A DNA stretch of 64,000 nucleotides, from NCBI RefSeq assembly GCF_003149535.1, contig NZ_QGDB01000003.1, positions 1-64,000 on the forward strand. The letters run 5' to 3'. The position numbers and the translations under genes were made by a program. Below, in pieces: positions 1-8,535 of this stretch (positions are counted from its first letter, which is position 1; every line of letters begins with the position of its first letter). The notes under the pieces are model-generated. The model worked only from the letters and a program-made list of their open reading frames with translations, was not told where the DNA came from and searched no databases. Origin of the DNA: Falsochrobactrum shanghaiense. Lineage in GTDB: Bacteria; Pseudomonadota; Alphaproteobacteria; Rhizobiales; Rhizobiaceae.

Positions 1-174
1 AATAGATAACCTCCGATTGAAAACCGAAGATCATGTTACCCTCTAATAAGGGGTCCCGTTTGGATGCCGATAACCCCCAGAAAGGGGTCCTTATTCCACG
101 CCGAATGACAAGGTCAAAAACCTCTTGCAAAACGGGCGGCAACCACAGAGGCCGTTACATCTCAACGCCGGGAG

Positions 175-975
175 ATGGCCGGGAAAGCAGTGGCATTGCG
201 AGGGGTGAGCGTTGCGCTTGCCTGCCGCACCTTCGAGGTCAGCGAGACATGTTATCGTTACAGCGCCAGGCTGAACGACGAGAACGAGCAGATTGCCGAT
301 CTCCTGATCGGACTGACGCGGGCAAAGAAGACCTGGGGCTTCGGTCTGTGTTTCCTTTATCTGCGCAATGTCCGGGGACATCACTGGAACCATAAACGCG
401 TTTACCGCATCTATCGTGAGCTTGAATTGAACCTCAGGATCAAGCCACGCAAGCGGTTGAAGCGGGACAAGCCCGATGCTCTGACCGTGCCAGATGCGCC
501 GAACATGGTCTGGTCCATGGATTTCATGGCCGACCGGCTGGAAGATGGAAGGCAATTCCGGCTGCTGAACGTCCTGGACGACTTCAACCGCGAAGGTTTG
601 GGCATTGAGGTGGATTTCTCGCTGCCTGCTGAACGCGTCATCCGCAGCCTCAACCAGATCATCGAATGGCGCGGCAAACCATTCGCAATTCGTGTTGATA
701 ATGGGCCGGAATACGTCAGTGGCAAACTGATGGAGTGGGCTGCCAACCAAGGCATCGCCTTGAGCCATATCCAACCCGGCAAGCCACAACAGAATGCGTA
801 TGTCGAGCGCTACAATCGCACCGTTCGGACTGAGTGGCTCGACCAATATATCATCGAAAGCATTGAGGAGGCGCAGGAATTTGCCACGCAGTGGCTATGG
901 ACCTACAACAACGAACGTCCCAATATGGGCATCGGCGGCGTAACGCCCGCACAGAAACTGAAAATGGCCGCGTGA
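175..975 (+). CDS. IS3-family transposase OrfB (rve integrase domain)
   Basis: The product is a DDE transposase that would normally be made as an OrfAB fusion by frameshifting. The N-terminal part holds the HTH_21-like stretch ending in SETCYRY. The catalytic core follows, with D in VWSMDFM, D in IRVDNGPEY and E in NAYVERYNR, the expected DDE spacing for this family. It ends with the YNNERPN motif typical of IS3 OrfB. The frame stays open upstream to about 109 and encodes a family-like [19 protein letters not shown], so ATG 175 is probably not the natural start. Translation would come from an orfA that is not visible here, so the copy may be unable to move alone. Confidence 0.85.
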   Translation: MAGKAVALRGVSVALACRTFEVSETCYRYSARLNDENEQIADLLIGLTRAKKTWGFGLCFLYLRNVRGHHWNHKRVYRIYRELELNLRIKPRKRLKRDKPDALTVPDAPNMVWSMDFMADRLEDGRQFRLLNVLDDFNREGLGIEVDFSLPAERVIRSLNQIIEWRGKPFAIRVDNGPEYVSGKLMEWAANQGIALSHIQPGKPQQNAYVERYNRTVRTEWLDQYIIESIEEAQEFATQWLWTYNNERPNMGIGGVTPAQKLKMAA

Positions 976-990
976 ATTCTACTGACGAGC

Positions 991-1014
991 CCCGTTAAAA
1001 ACGGGGGGATTACC
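991..1014 (+). repeat. IS right terminal repeat with internal palindrome
   Basis: This 24-bp sequence has a self-complementary core (CCCGTT-AAA-AACGGG) followed by GGGATTACC. It lies just after the OrfB stop and matches, in inverted orientation, the repeat at 2043-2065 at about 20 of 23 positions. It fits the 3' end of an IS3-family element. It also sits directly downstream of the minus-strand gene ending at 1018, where it could act as a transcription terminator. Confidence 0.55.
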
Positions 1015-1017
1015 ATA

Positions 1018-2019
1018 TCAAAAGCACTGCCATAATGCGGAAGCAGCGCCAGTTACCCCCGCCGCCGTGATATCCTTTTGGAATGCTGAGGCCATGTTCT
1101 TAAAAAAGATATCGCCTGTAAGTTTAAAAAGCTGACATTGCTGCCGTATCGTCCGTGTGGGTGAATAATCTGGATGTGATAATGATCGCAATTCGTAAGA
1201 GTTGATCATGTCTTTTCGGCGGAAGCGCTGAACGTTTTCGCGCAGTGTGGTAAGATTGCCGTTTATGAGTGGCGTTACGCTTTTATCTCCGAGCTTTCTT
1301 TCATACAAAGCTAGAGCGAATAGAGAGAATATGTCACCATTCAAAACACGTGACGATTGACCGTCTGGCAGAGGGTATTCGTCAAACCATAAGTATCCAT
1401 TTTCATCTATATAGGAGAACCATCGTTTTGGAGGCGGGTTTCCAAATGTGTGGATGGTCTTAAATGCTGCAACTAATCCTTTAATGGCTTCATAGTATTC
1501 AGGCTTTTTGAAACAATCAGTGGCACGAAGAAGGCCCGATAGAACAAACGAATTAGTTAGCGCACTATACCAAGGGGGCTGCAAACCCACTCCCTTCGGA
1601 CGCGGGAAGAAAAAGTCCATTCGCACCCAGTAGACATCGCCATCCCGATCTGTATATTCCATGGCCCGTTCAAACAGTTCATGAAAGAGGCGGCCAGCTT
1701 CATCTTTACTCCCCGGATACTTGTGTGCGTAATTACAGAGCGCAATAGAATTATTATAGAATACCAATGATTCAAAGTTCTGTTCGTGTTGGTTGCGATA
1801 AATTTCGTTCCAATCAAACGGAAGCCGCAATCCAAGCCTTTTATTATCGAATGTTGGCTCCCACGCCCTTTCAGGCAGCGTTTCCCATCCATCTAAGCGA
1901 ACCTTTTCAATATCGTAGGCAAATTTATGCTGCTTGAATTGTCCAGCTGTAGCTGTCCCAGCCATCCCTATACAAATCGCAAGCGACACAATTATTGATT
2001 GAATGCCCAAATTCCACAT
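1018..2019 (-). CDS. secreted D-glucuronyl C5-epimerase C-terminal-domain protein
   Basis: The protein (about 333 residues from ATG 2019) begins with a hydrophobic signal peptide ending near GTATAG, so it is exported. The mature part resembles the C-terminal domain of D-glucuronyl C5-epimerases: PPWYSALTNSFVLSGLLRA matches the family's helix containing W-x-S-A, and W-F-D-E-Y-P-L-P-D followed by SRVLNGDIFSLFAL matches the conserved EYP...VLNG block. That family epimerises glucuronate in glycans such as heparosan; whether this shorter protein is active is not known. A TTG at 2034 is an alternative start. The gene is AT-rich and lies between two IS-end-like repeats, which suggests transfer as a passenger. 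Its neighbour is an acyltransferase, so a role in modifying a surface glycan is possible. Confidence 0.6.
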   Translation of the reverse strand: MWNLGIQSIIVSLAICIGMAGTATAGQFKQHKFAYDIEKVRLDGWETLPERAWEPTFDNKRLGLRLPFDWNEIYRNQHEQNFESLVFYNNSIALCNYAHKYPGSKDEAGRLFHELFERAMEYTDRDGDVYWVRMDFFFPRPKGVGLQPPWYSALTNSFVLSGLLRATDCFKKPEYYEAIKGLVAAFKTIHTFGNPPPKRWFSYIDENGYLWFDEYPLPDGQSSRVLNGDIFSLFALALYERKLGDKSVTPLINGNLTTLRENVQRFRRKDMINSYELRSLSHPDYSPTRTIRQQCQLFKLTGDIFFKNMASAFQKDITAAGVTGAASALWQCF

Positions 2020-2042
2020 TTGTAAAATTCCCAACGGTGACC

Positions 2043-2065
2043 GGCAATCCCCCGTTAATAACGGG
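2043..2065 (+). repeat. IS left-end-like inverted repeat
   Basis: The sequence GGCAATCCCCCGTTAATAA plus CGGG is the inverted counterpart of the IS right end at 991-1014. Downstream lies a GGAGG and an ATG at 2104 that opens a short frame of 17 codons, as the start of a truncated orfA might. It therefore looks like the left end of a second copy of the same IS, cut off before the end of the acyltransferase gene at 2117. It lies immediately upstream of the epimerase-like gene. Confidence 0.4.
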
Positions 2066-2116
2066 ATCTGGCAATTTCCACTTGTTTGGAGGCGCCCACT
2101 GACATGCTCGAACCCA

Positions 2117-4090
2117 TTAATGTGTATTTTGAGATGCAGTCGCAGGTGCTAGAGTAGATGAAAAAGCAGGAACTCGCCGTAGCTCTTGAGGAAAAAGACC
2201 TGCTTTGCGGAGCGCTGAACCTATTTTCAACGAGCCGAAGACGCTCCAATGTGAAGTATCATAGTAGAGACCTTCGCCGTCCATAAACGGCGAGCATCGC
2301 CCTTTAGTGCAAGTACCTTGATTGAACGAAAGAAAAGTGCCTCCCGTTTCTTCTGTTAATGCTCGGATCTTTTCATTCGTCGCAGTGGTTATGTCTTGTC
2401 GTATCGTTGTCTGTGCTTCACAATGGAGTGAAGGGAGTTTTAGGCGCTTTAAAGAACAATTCCGATCATATTTGCCAAGGCGGGGGATTATCCCAATAAC
2501 AAACACTTGGTGTCCTCCCATTATAAGCTTTGTAAGTGTTGATGACATTGCAGTGTTAAAGTCTGGCTTATTCAGATAGGCATCCCATTGAGCCGCTATT
2601 ATAATAGTGTGATACTTGGTAAGAATTGTCCGGACTCTTTCTCCTGACTCTCGGCAACGCTCCTTTACAGTGTCACGAACGAAGTGCTCCGGTATGTCAA
2701 GCACTGGCGGGCAGCTTGAATGCGCAATGTTTCTAAATGAAAAACCCAGTTCCTCTGCCGCTTGGGATAAAACGCCGACGTAATGTGCAGCATTAGAATC
2801 TCCCCAAAGTAGTGCATCTGGGATGTCGCCATTTATTATGCAGTCCGGATTTGTCAGCATCTTATCGGTAACCAAGTAACTTTGGCATACATACTGTGCA
2901 CTGAAGGCCGGACGGCTATCTGCGGCGAGGCGCGTCAACTCTGTCTTATATACGGGAGAAAGGGCATAAATACCATATCCGTCTGTTGTAAGGAGCATAC
3001 TGGATAACGCAATGATACATAATGCCGGGATCGCGGCGATGCGAAGAAAGGCTGCGGATGCGTTGACCCGAAGGTGGCGGAATGGGTTCTCGACCAGATA
3101 GTAGCTCATAATTGACAGCAGTAGCATCATGCCGAATAGCGTTAGCTTGGCTGTGAGGTAAGGTTCTCCGAAAGCGTACCAGTAGAAAGACATAATCGGC
3201 CAATGCCAAAGGTAGAGAGAATAGGATATGAGGCCGATATAACGGACGGGAGGCAGCATCAAAGGAACCGAAACAAAGTTTCCACGACCAGCACCGCCAT
3301 ACAGCATTAGGGCCGCGCCTATAGTTGGTGGCACTGCATTGATGCCCGGATAAATCATGTCACCGCTAAGCGCAAACAGGCTCCATCCAATCAGTATTGC
3401 TCCGAATAAGCTCGATATATTGGCAATCAATGGCGCCGGTTTTAATCCGCGCGCAATAGCGGCGGCAATCAAAGCGCCGGCAAGAAGTTGACCTGCGCGT
3501 GAAGGGAGCATGTAGTATGCGAACTCCGTATGCTCAGCGGCGATCAACTGACCCAAAATGAAAGACGCGATCATCGTCACGATAACGAGAACCCAAAATA
3601 GGTTCTGTCTTTGCCACCGCATTCCAAAGAGCAATGCGACCGGCCAGAAAAGATAAAACTGCTCTTCGATACCTAGCGACCATAGATGTAGGAGAGGCTG
3701 AAGAATGGCAGCGTCGGCAAAGTAGCCTGTGTCCAGAAAAAATGTGAAATATATATTTGCCGACCAAAGCTGCGCAGCGGCGGCTGATTTTGCCAATTCG
3801 TTGAGGTCATCGGGAAGCATCACGAACTGCCCGACAAGCAGTGTGGTTGTAATCACAAGAGTTGCGGCAGGGAGGATACGGAGAATGCGCCGCCGGTAAA
3901 ATTCGCGGAAACTGAACTTACCTGTCTGCATCTGGCGCTGGATGATACTTGTGATCAGAAAACCGCTGATCACAAAAAATATATCGACACCGATAAAACC
4001 ACCTGGCACCCAATTTGGATCAATATGAAATAAAACGACTGCGAGAACCGCAATCGCTCTTAAGCCGTCAATATCATACCGATAAACCAT
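2117..4090 (-). CDS. OafA-like acyltransferase with SGNH domain
   Basis: This 657-residue protein has the acyltransferase-3 membrane domain (about residues 1-370), opening with RYDIDGLRAIAVLAVV and continuing with the PGGFIGVDIFFVISGFLI block and about ten membrane segments. A periplasmic SGNH-hydrolase-like domain follows, with GDSNAAH as block I and DTSHWS supplying the late D..H pair. This two-domain layout is used to transfer acetyl groups to O-antigen sugars, peptidoglycan or other exported glycans; the substrate here cannot be told. ATG 4090 is chosen because the family motif begins directly after it and AAGGG lies upstream; upstream codons to 4150 add nothing conserved. The domain appears complete despite the IS remnant abutting its 3' end. 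Confidence 0.85.
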   Translation of the reverse strand: MVYRYDIDGLRAIAVLAVVLFHIDPNWVPGGFIGVDIFFVISGFLITSIIQRQMQTGKFSFREFYRRRILRILPAATLVITTTLLVGQFVMLPDDLNELAKSAAAAQLWSANIYFTFFLDTGYFADAAILQPLLHLWSLGIEEQFYLFWPVALLFGMRWQRQNLFWVLVIVTMIASFILGQLIAAEHTEFAYYMLPSRAGQLLAGALIAAAIARGLKPAPLIANISSLFGAILIGWSLFALSGDMIYPGINAVPPTIGAALMLYGGAGRGNFVSVPLMLPPVRYIGLISYSLYLWHWPIMSFYWYAFGEPYLTAKLTLFGMMLLLSIMSYYLVENPFRHLRVNASAAFLRIAAIPALCIIALSSMLLTTDGYGIYALSPVYKTELTRLAADSRPAFSAQYVCQSYLVTDKMLTNPDCIINGDIPDALLWGDSNAAHYVGVLSQAAEELGFSFRNIAHSSCPPVLDIPEHFVRDTVKERCRESGERVRTILTKYHTIIIAAQWDAYLNKPDFNTAMSSTLTKLIMGGHQVFVIGIIPRLGKYDRNCSLKRLKLPSLHCEAQTTIRQDITTATNEKIRALTEETGGTFLSFNQGTCTKGRCSPFMDGEGLYYDTSHWSVFGSLKIGSALRKAGLFPQELRRVPAFSSTLAPATASQNTH

Positions 4091-4435
4091 AAGTGAGCGC
4101 CCTTTACCCCCGAATGATTGTCGATAGTTACGGGGGTAGGCGGAAGTCAAGGTTTATTTCAAGATTTGCCCCAGTTTCTCTATTCGGCATGTTTGTGTCA
4201 AGCGCTTTCAAGCTTTCCTCTTCTTCGGCAAGTGAAGCCTTTCGCAGGGTCTCGCTTCTCTCTGGGATCGGCACAAGCGGGGCATCGAACTCACCCCATT
4301 CATCGTTCCGCAAAGGACGCCTTCCCACTGGCAGGTGGAAGTCAATTACTCGTTGTTAAACGAGTGGGTACGTTTGACCTAATTAAAATTAGCGTGCCCG
4401 TTGCATTTGAGGAAACCGGGTCCAGCCAGTTGGCA
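4091..4435. other. intergenic AT-rich segment without a convincing gene
   Basis: Several short frames overlap here but none shows a recognisable domain. A perfect 8-bp inverted repeat (TACCCCCG/CGGGGGTA, about 4105-4139) lies just upstream of the acyltransferase start. Two small hairpins, ACTCGTT/AACGAGT at 4348-4365 and CTAATT/AATTAG at 4379-4392, lie downstream of the cyclase gene and may help end its transcription. A 66-residue acidic minus-strand frame at 4128-4328 is possible but unsupported. Confidence 0.4.
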
Positions 4436-5257
4436 TCAGGAAGTGATTAGCCCGATAGCTCTGCCTAGTCCGCCAGTGGCACCTTCAAACTTATGCGGCA
4501 GGAAGATAAAAACTGCGCCCCGAGTAGGCAATTTTCCCAGGTTTGTCAGGTTCTCTGTTGCGATCATTCCCTTGCCGAGCGCTGCCCAGTGAGGAGTATA
4601 ATCATCTTGCATAAGCCCGATGCCTCTGCCATCAATTCCGATATGCTTAATGCCACGCTCATGCAGCAATTCGATAGCATCAGCACCCGGTGCTGGGTGT
4701 GAGCGGTCGTACTTGAAACCTTCCGGGTATGGCCGGAAGTAATTATCCGACCAATCCGTACGGAAAAGCACTATCTCACCTGGGGAAAACTTTCCATTTT
4801 CCTTTTCCCAATTCTCTAAAAATACCCGATCAATCACGGGACTCCGTTCAAGGTGGGTTGTTTTCCCTTTTGGAACTGTATCAATAAGAGGTCGTACGTC
4901 TACCACGACAGCGGCACCGATCATATCATTCAAGTCGAGTTGATCGATCGTAACAGTTCCAAACTCGGTAGCGTGAGGCAGTCCGCTTTCAATTGAGGGG
5001 ATCATATGGCAAGGGGCATCGCAGTGGGTCCCAGTATGGTCGTCATGTATTTGTACATATTCAAGAAACTGACCACGTGGCCAAGTGTAATGATTCATCA
5101 TGAATTGTCCAAAACGCTGACCTTCAGGAGGCGATGAGGGTTGGTTTTCCCCGGTAAGAACCGATAAATCCACGAGCTTAGCGCTTTTGATTAAGGCTAA
5201 AAGGGTTTTAGCATCAGGCATAGACTGTGTACCTTGTGTGAGTGGTTGATTGCTCAT
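4436..5257 (-). CDS. cyclase-family metal-dependent hydrolase
   Basis: The 273-residue product belongs to the putative cyclase/kynurenine formamidase family (PF04199). The metal-binding signature is visible as DDHTGTHCDAPCHMIP, matching the family's HxGTHxDxPxH. Such enzymes hydrolyse amide or ring bonds, for example N-formylkynurenine or isatin; the longer N-terminal region and low similarity to short KynB proteins leave the substrate open. The ATG at 5257 is the first in-frame start; the second, at MPDAK, is also possible. The gene lies 64 bp downstream of the XRE-cupin regulator in the same direction, so the two may be cotranscribed. No tryptophan-pathway gene is nearby. Confidence 0.75.
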   Translation of the reverse strand: MSNQPLTQGTQSMPDAKTLLALIKSAKLVDLSVLTGENQPSSPPEGQRFGQFMMNHYTWPRGQFLEYVQIHDDHTGTHCDAPCHMIPSIESGLPHATEFGTVTIDQLDLNDMIGAAVVVDVRPLIDTVPKGKTTHLERSPVIDRVFLENWEKENGKFSPGEIVLFRTDWSDNYFRPYPEGFKYDRSHPAPGADAIELLHERGIKHIGIDGRGIGLMQDDYTPHWAALGKGMIATENLTNLGKLPTRGAVFIFLPHKFEGATGGLGRAIGLITS

Positions 5258-5321
5258 TAGGATATCTAGGTACAGAAGTTGTCAATGGTTTACGATAAGA
5301 AAAAAATTCTATCATGAACGC

Positions 5322-5987
5322 CTACCGCGCAGTCTTGGCTTTGCCTCTTTTATCGAGGCGCTCGCTTAAAACTTCTCGGAGCACCTGAGCAAGATTGGGT
5401 GTTGCGCTTGAGCACATGACAAGTAACTTTGCAGGTTTGTCACCAGCGGCCAGGTAGGCATGCCCCATCGTGCTATCAAAATAAGCGGAATCTCCTGCCT
5501 CCAAAACTGTCGGTTCATAAAGCTCTGTTTGGAGTTCTATGCTGCCTTCCAATACATATAGATATTCTTCGCCGACATGAGTCCAGAGTCCATTAATCTC
5601 ATTAAGCGAATGCGCACGAACTTCAATTATCATCGGAATAATGCGCTTATGAGCAATGTCCGTGCATAAATAAGTATATGTGAAGTGTTCATCACTCATA
5701 GTGAGGCCGGATGTCCCACGAGAAACGCTTCGACGACCTGTTAGAGGGCGCAAGCCCCCATTTTTTTCAGTAGATTTTGAAATAAGATCGCCAATTTCAA
5801 TGCCGAGTCCAGCACATAATTGCAATATTGTTTGGTAAGAAGGTGAAATCAGGTCATTTTCGATTTTTGATAAAGTAGATTTGGAAATACCCGTTTTGGC
5901 TGCGACGTCAGCCAAAGTCCAGCCGTGATAGCTGCGCCGCTCGCGCAAAGCTTCGCCGATTGATGGTGCGTTCTTGTCAAATGCCAT
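5322..5987 (-). CDS. XRE-family regulator with cupin sensor domain
   Basis: The 221-residue protein has an N-terminal helix-turn-helix (about 12-70), with TLADVAAKTGISKSTLSKIEN as recognition region, and a C-terminal cupin domain (about 140-205), with LYVLEGSIEL and an EAGDSAYFDS stretch. Regulators of this design usually repress or activate an adjacent transport/catabolic operon in response to a small ligand. It is divergent from the SDR-ABC operon, with a palindrome between them at 6094-6111. ATG 5987 is preferred over TTG 5993 because only the former is a strong codon. Confidence 0.85.
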   Translation of the reverse strand: MAFDKNAPSIGEALRERRSYHGWTLADVAAKTGISKSTLSKIENDLISPSYQTILQLCAGLGIEIGDLISKSTEKNGGLRPLTGRRSVSRGTSGLTMSDEHFTYTYLCTDIAHKRIIPMIIEVRAHSLNEINGLWTHVGEEYLYVLEGSIELQTELYEPTVLEAGDSAYFDSTMGHAYLAAGDKPAKLLVMCSSATPNLAQVLREVLSERLDKRGKAKTAR

Positions 5988-6093
5988 TATCAATATTCCA
6001 AATAGTTTGCGACAGAAAACCTACTCTTACGGTATTTAAGCAGCGTGCACGGGTAGGTCAAATCAAATTCCTCACGTTCCCGTATTGACACAA

Positions 6094-6111
6094 AGTTTCT
6101 TATATGAAACT
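6094..6111. promoter_or_regulatory. candidate operator palindrome AGTTTC-N6-GAAACT
   Basis: A perfect 6-bp inverted repeat with a 6-bp spacer lies between the divergent XRE regulator and the SDR-ABC operon, overlapping a TTGACA-like hexamer at its left. A TATAAT at 6136-6141 lies downstream, 15 bp before the SDR start. The position fits a binding site for the adjacent XRE-cupin regulator. This is inference from symmetry and location only. Confidence 0.4.
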
Positions 6112-6156
6112 GTCGTTAACAAATATCCATGCTGTTATAATTTGGAAGATATCTAA

Positions 6157-6936
6157 ATGGGAAAACTCGATAACAAAGTTACATGGGTTACGGGCGCTGG
6201 TAGTGGAATTGGAGAGGCTACATCTATTGAATTGGCAGCTTCCGGGGCTACCGTAGTGCTTACCGGTCGACGTTTAGAGCCTCTCAAAAAAGTAGCAGAA
6301 AAAATCCAAGCGGCGGGAGGAGACGCCGTCGTAGCTCCTGCTGATTTGACTGATGCTGCCCAGGTGCAATCAATTGTTGACGAAATAGTTTGTCGTTTTT
6401 CTAAACTGGATATACTGGTAAATAATGCTGGTGTAAATATTCGCGACAGAAGTACAGATAAACTGACCCCAGAAGGGGTAGATACCTTGATTTCTACTAA
6501 TTTGTCTGCGGCTTTCTACTGCGTGACTAGTACGCTTCCCGTTTTTCGGAAGCAAGGCGGCGGGTTGATGATACACACTGCCTCATGGTTAGGACGTCAC
6601 AGTCACAAACTGGCGGGAGCGGCCTATAGCGCGGCAAAACATGCAGTAGTAGCCATGAGCCATGCCGTTAACATGGAAGAGTATTCAAACAATATTCGAT
6701 CATGTGTTATTTGCCCGGGTGAGGTCGCTACACCAGTGTTGGATAACAGGCCTGTTCCAGTGCCGCAAGAAGAGCGTGATCGGATGCTTCAGCCCCATGA
6801 TCTTGCTGAAGTCATATCAATGATCTGTAATCTGCCCGACAGAGTTTGCCTTAATGAAATACTGATTAGTCCAACCTGGAATCGGATGTTTCTATCCCAA
6901 GAGCAATCAGGTCTGGTCGCAGATCGCCAGCAATAA
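6157..6936 (+). CDS. short-chain dehydrogenase/reductase
   Basis: The 259-residue protein is a classical SDR. It shows the nucleotide-binding TGAGSGIGEA near residue 13, the NNAG motif, and the catalytic YSAAK with an upstream Ser in HTASWLG. The probable reaction is NAD(P)-dependent oxidation of a secondary alcohol. It is the first gene of an operon with a ribose-type ABC importer 25 bp downstream, so its substrate is probably the imported sugar or polyol, or a product of it. GGAAG lies 8 bp before the ATG. Confidence 0.85.
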   Translation: MGKLDNKVTWVTGAGSGIGEATSIELAASGATVVLTGRRLEPLKKVAEKIQAAGGDAVVAPADLTDAAQVQSIVDEIVCRFSKLDILVNNAGVNIRDRSTDKLTPEGVDTLISTNLSAAFYCVTSTLPVFRKQGGGLMIHTASWLGRHSHKLAGAAYSAAKHAVVAMSHAVNMEEYSNNIRSCVICPGEVATPVLDNRPVPVPQEERDRMLQPHDLAEVISMICNLPDRVCLNEILISPTWNRMFLSQEQSGLVADRQQ

Positions 6937-6961
6937 CTCGTTAATATTATAGAGGTTTGCC

Positions 6962-8521
6962 ATGGCAGAAGCGGTAACAACAAGTGATCTCACTCCCAAG
7001 CAGCCGCTTTTACAGATGAGAGATATCACAAAGAGGTTCGGGTATATAAAGGCGTTAGATGGTGTCGACCTAGACGTCTATCCCGGTGAGATCCATGCTC
7101 TCATGGGCGAGAATGGGGCGGGTAAGTCCACGCTTATGAAAGTGCTTTCCGGAGCCCATAAAGCCACTTCCGGCTCCATTCTGGTGGATGGAGAAAACAA
7201 GAAAATTAATGGTCCAAAAGAGGCTAAGTCCCTTGGAATTTCCATTATATACCAAGAGCTTTCGCTGGCTCCCAATTTGAGCGTAGCTGAGAATATGCTT
7301 CTTGGCCGCGAATTAACTCGCGCCGGAGTCCTTGACAGGAGCGCGATGCGGGCTGCTTGCGGCAGAATTCTGCAAGAACTTAATGTGAGTTTTCATGTTG
7401 ATGATAAAGTTCGCAGTTTATCTCTTGCCCAGCAACAACAGGTGGAAATAGCTCGGGCGCTTCTTGCGGACTGTCGAATTCTTGTGATGGATGAGCCGAC
7501 TACGTCCCTTTCTTCAAAAGAATGTGAGAGCTTGTTTGATCTGATAAAGAAATTGCGTAAGCAAGGGCTGGCAATCATCTACATCAGTCACCGAATGAGC
7601 GAAATATATGAACTCAGCGACCGAGTCACTGTACTGCGTGACGGGCGCTATATCGGTTGCATTTTACGCGATGAGCTATCTGAAGAACGTCTAGTGCGGA
7701 TGATGGTGGGACGCGACGTTTCCAGTTTTTATCAAAAAGACCGTAGTGCCTCGCATAAAGCCGTTCAAAAGCTTTTGACCGTTTCAAATATGTCCGATGC
7801 TCGAAAAGTTAAGGGCGTGTCGTTCGATTTGTTTGAAGGCGAAATATTAGGCGTAGCAGGTATTGTCGGTGCGGGGAGAACTGAGTTAGCGCGATTGATT
7901 TACGGAGCGGATCGTAAACACACTGGTTCTCTGACGCTTGGCGGCAAGCTTGTCGAAGTTGCCAGTCCCCAAGATGCGATCGCAGCGGGTATTGTGTATT
8001 TGACAGAAGATCGAAAGCAGGAAGGTCTGTTTCTCGATATGAGTGTCGATCAGAATATCAATATCGCAGTAATGGAATTTGACTGTCATTTCTTCGGCGT
8101 TCTCGATTCTCGCAAGGGAAAAGCAAGAACAGCCTCTGCAATTGAAGATATGAAAATTGCTGTATCTGACGCGCTCGTTAATGTTGGATCTTTATCTGGC
8201 GGAAACCAGCAAAAAGTCCTTCTAGCACGCCTGCTCCAAACCAATCCCAAGATTCTAATCTTAGACGAGCCTACACGAGGCGTGGATATTGGCGCAAAAT
8301 CAGAAATTTATCGGATCATCGAAACTTTAGCTGCATCGGGCACCGGGGTCATCGTCATTTCAAGCGAGTTACCTGAGTTGGTGGGGATTTGCGATCGGGT
8401 TCTCATTATGCGTGAAGGCGCAATTGCAGGCGAGGTAGGTGGGACTACCGGTGTTGCCATTGATCCAGAGATTATTATTGCAAAAGCTACCGGTGCCACG
8501 CGGCAGCAGATAACACACTAA
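6962..8521 (+). CDS. sugar ABC transporter, duplicated ATP-binding protein (RbsA type)
   Basis: The 519-residue protein has two ABC domains in tandem, as in RbsA, XylG and MglA. The first carries Walker [10 protein letters not shown] and a degenerate signature [12 protein letters not shown] with Walker B LVMDEPT. The second has the reduced Walker [11 protein letters not shown] and the signature SGGNQQKV with [11 protein letters not shown]. It would energise import by the permease and binding protein encoded next. It sits 25 bp after the SDR and 14 bp before the permease, consistent with one mRNA. Codon use is AT-rich like the rest of this block. Confidence 0.93.
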   Translation: MAEAVTTSDLTPKQPLLQMRDITKRFGYIKALDGVDLDVYPGEIHALMGENGAGKSTLMKVLSGAHKATSGSILVDGENKKINGPKEAKSLGISIIYQELSLAPNLSVAENMLLGRELTRAGVLDRSAMRAACGRILQELNVSFHVDDKVRSLSLAQQQQVEIARALLADCRILVMDEPTTSLSSKECESLFDLIKKLRKQGLAIIYISHRMSEIYELSDRVTVLRDGRYIGCILRDELSEERLVRMMVGRDVSSFYQKDRSASHKAVQKLLTVSNMSDARKVKGVSFDLFEGEILGVAGIVGAGRTELARLIYGADRKHTGSLTLGGKLVEVASPQDAIAAGIVYLTEDRKQEGLFLDMSVDQNINIAVMEFDCHFFGVLDSRKGKARTASAIEDMKIAVSDALVNVGSLSGGNQQKVLLARLLQTNPKILILDEPTRGVDIGAKSEIYRIIETLAASGTGVIVISSELPELVGICDRVLIMREGAIAGEVGGTTGVAIDPEIIIAKATGATRQQITH

Positions 8522-8535
8522 AAGGGAACAGTCTT

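Larger units (their letters stand above)
1..1016 (+). mobile_element. 5'-truncated IS3-family insertion sequence (right part)
   Basis: The segment carries an IS3-family OrfB transposase followed by a right terminal repeat at about 991-1016. No OrfA-like reading frame is visible upstream: the two other forward frames between 1 and 108 are closed by stops or lack OrfA character. The OrfB frame is open only from about 109. I infer that the element has lost its left end and most of orfA, unless these lie before the window. A degenerate C-run/G-run palindrome at about 67-95 could be a relic of a left end. The exact boundary on the left is unknown. Confidence 0.6.

Noticed and set aside
91-846. A 251-residue minus-strand frame across the IS
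   Set aside because: It is antisense to the OrfB transposase, which has clear DDE motifs; the antisense frame has no recognisable domain.
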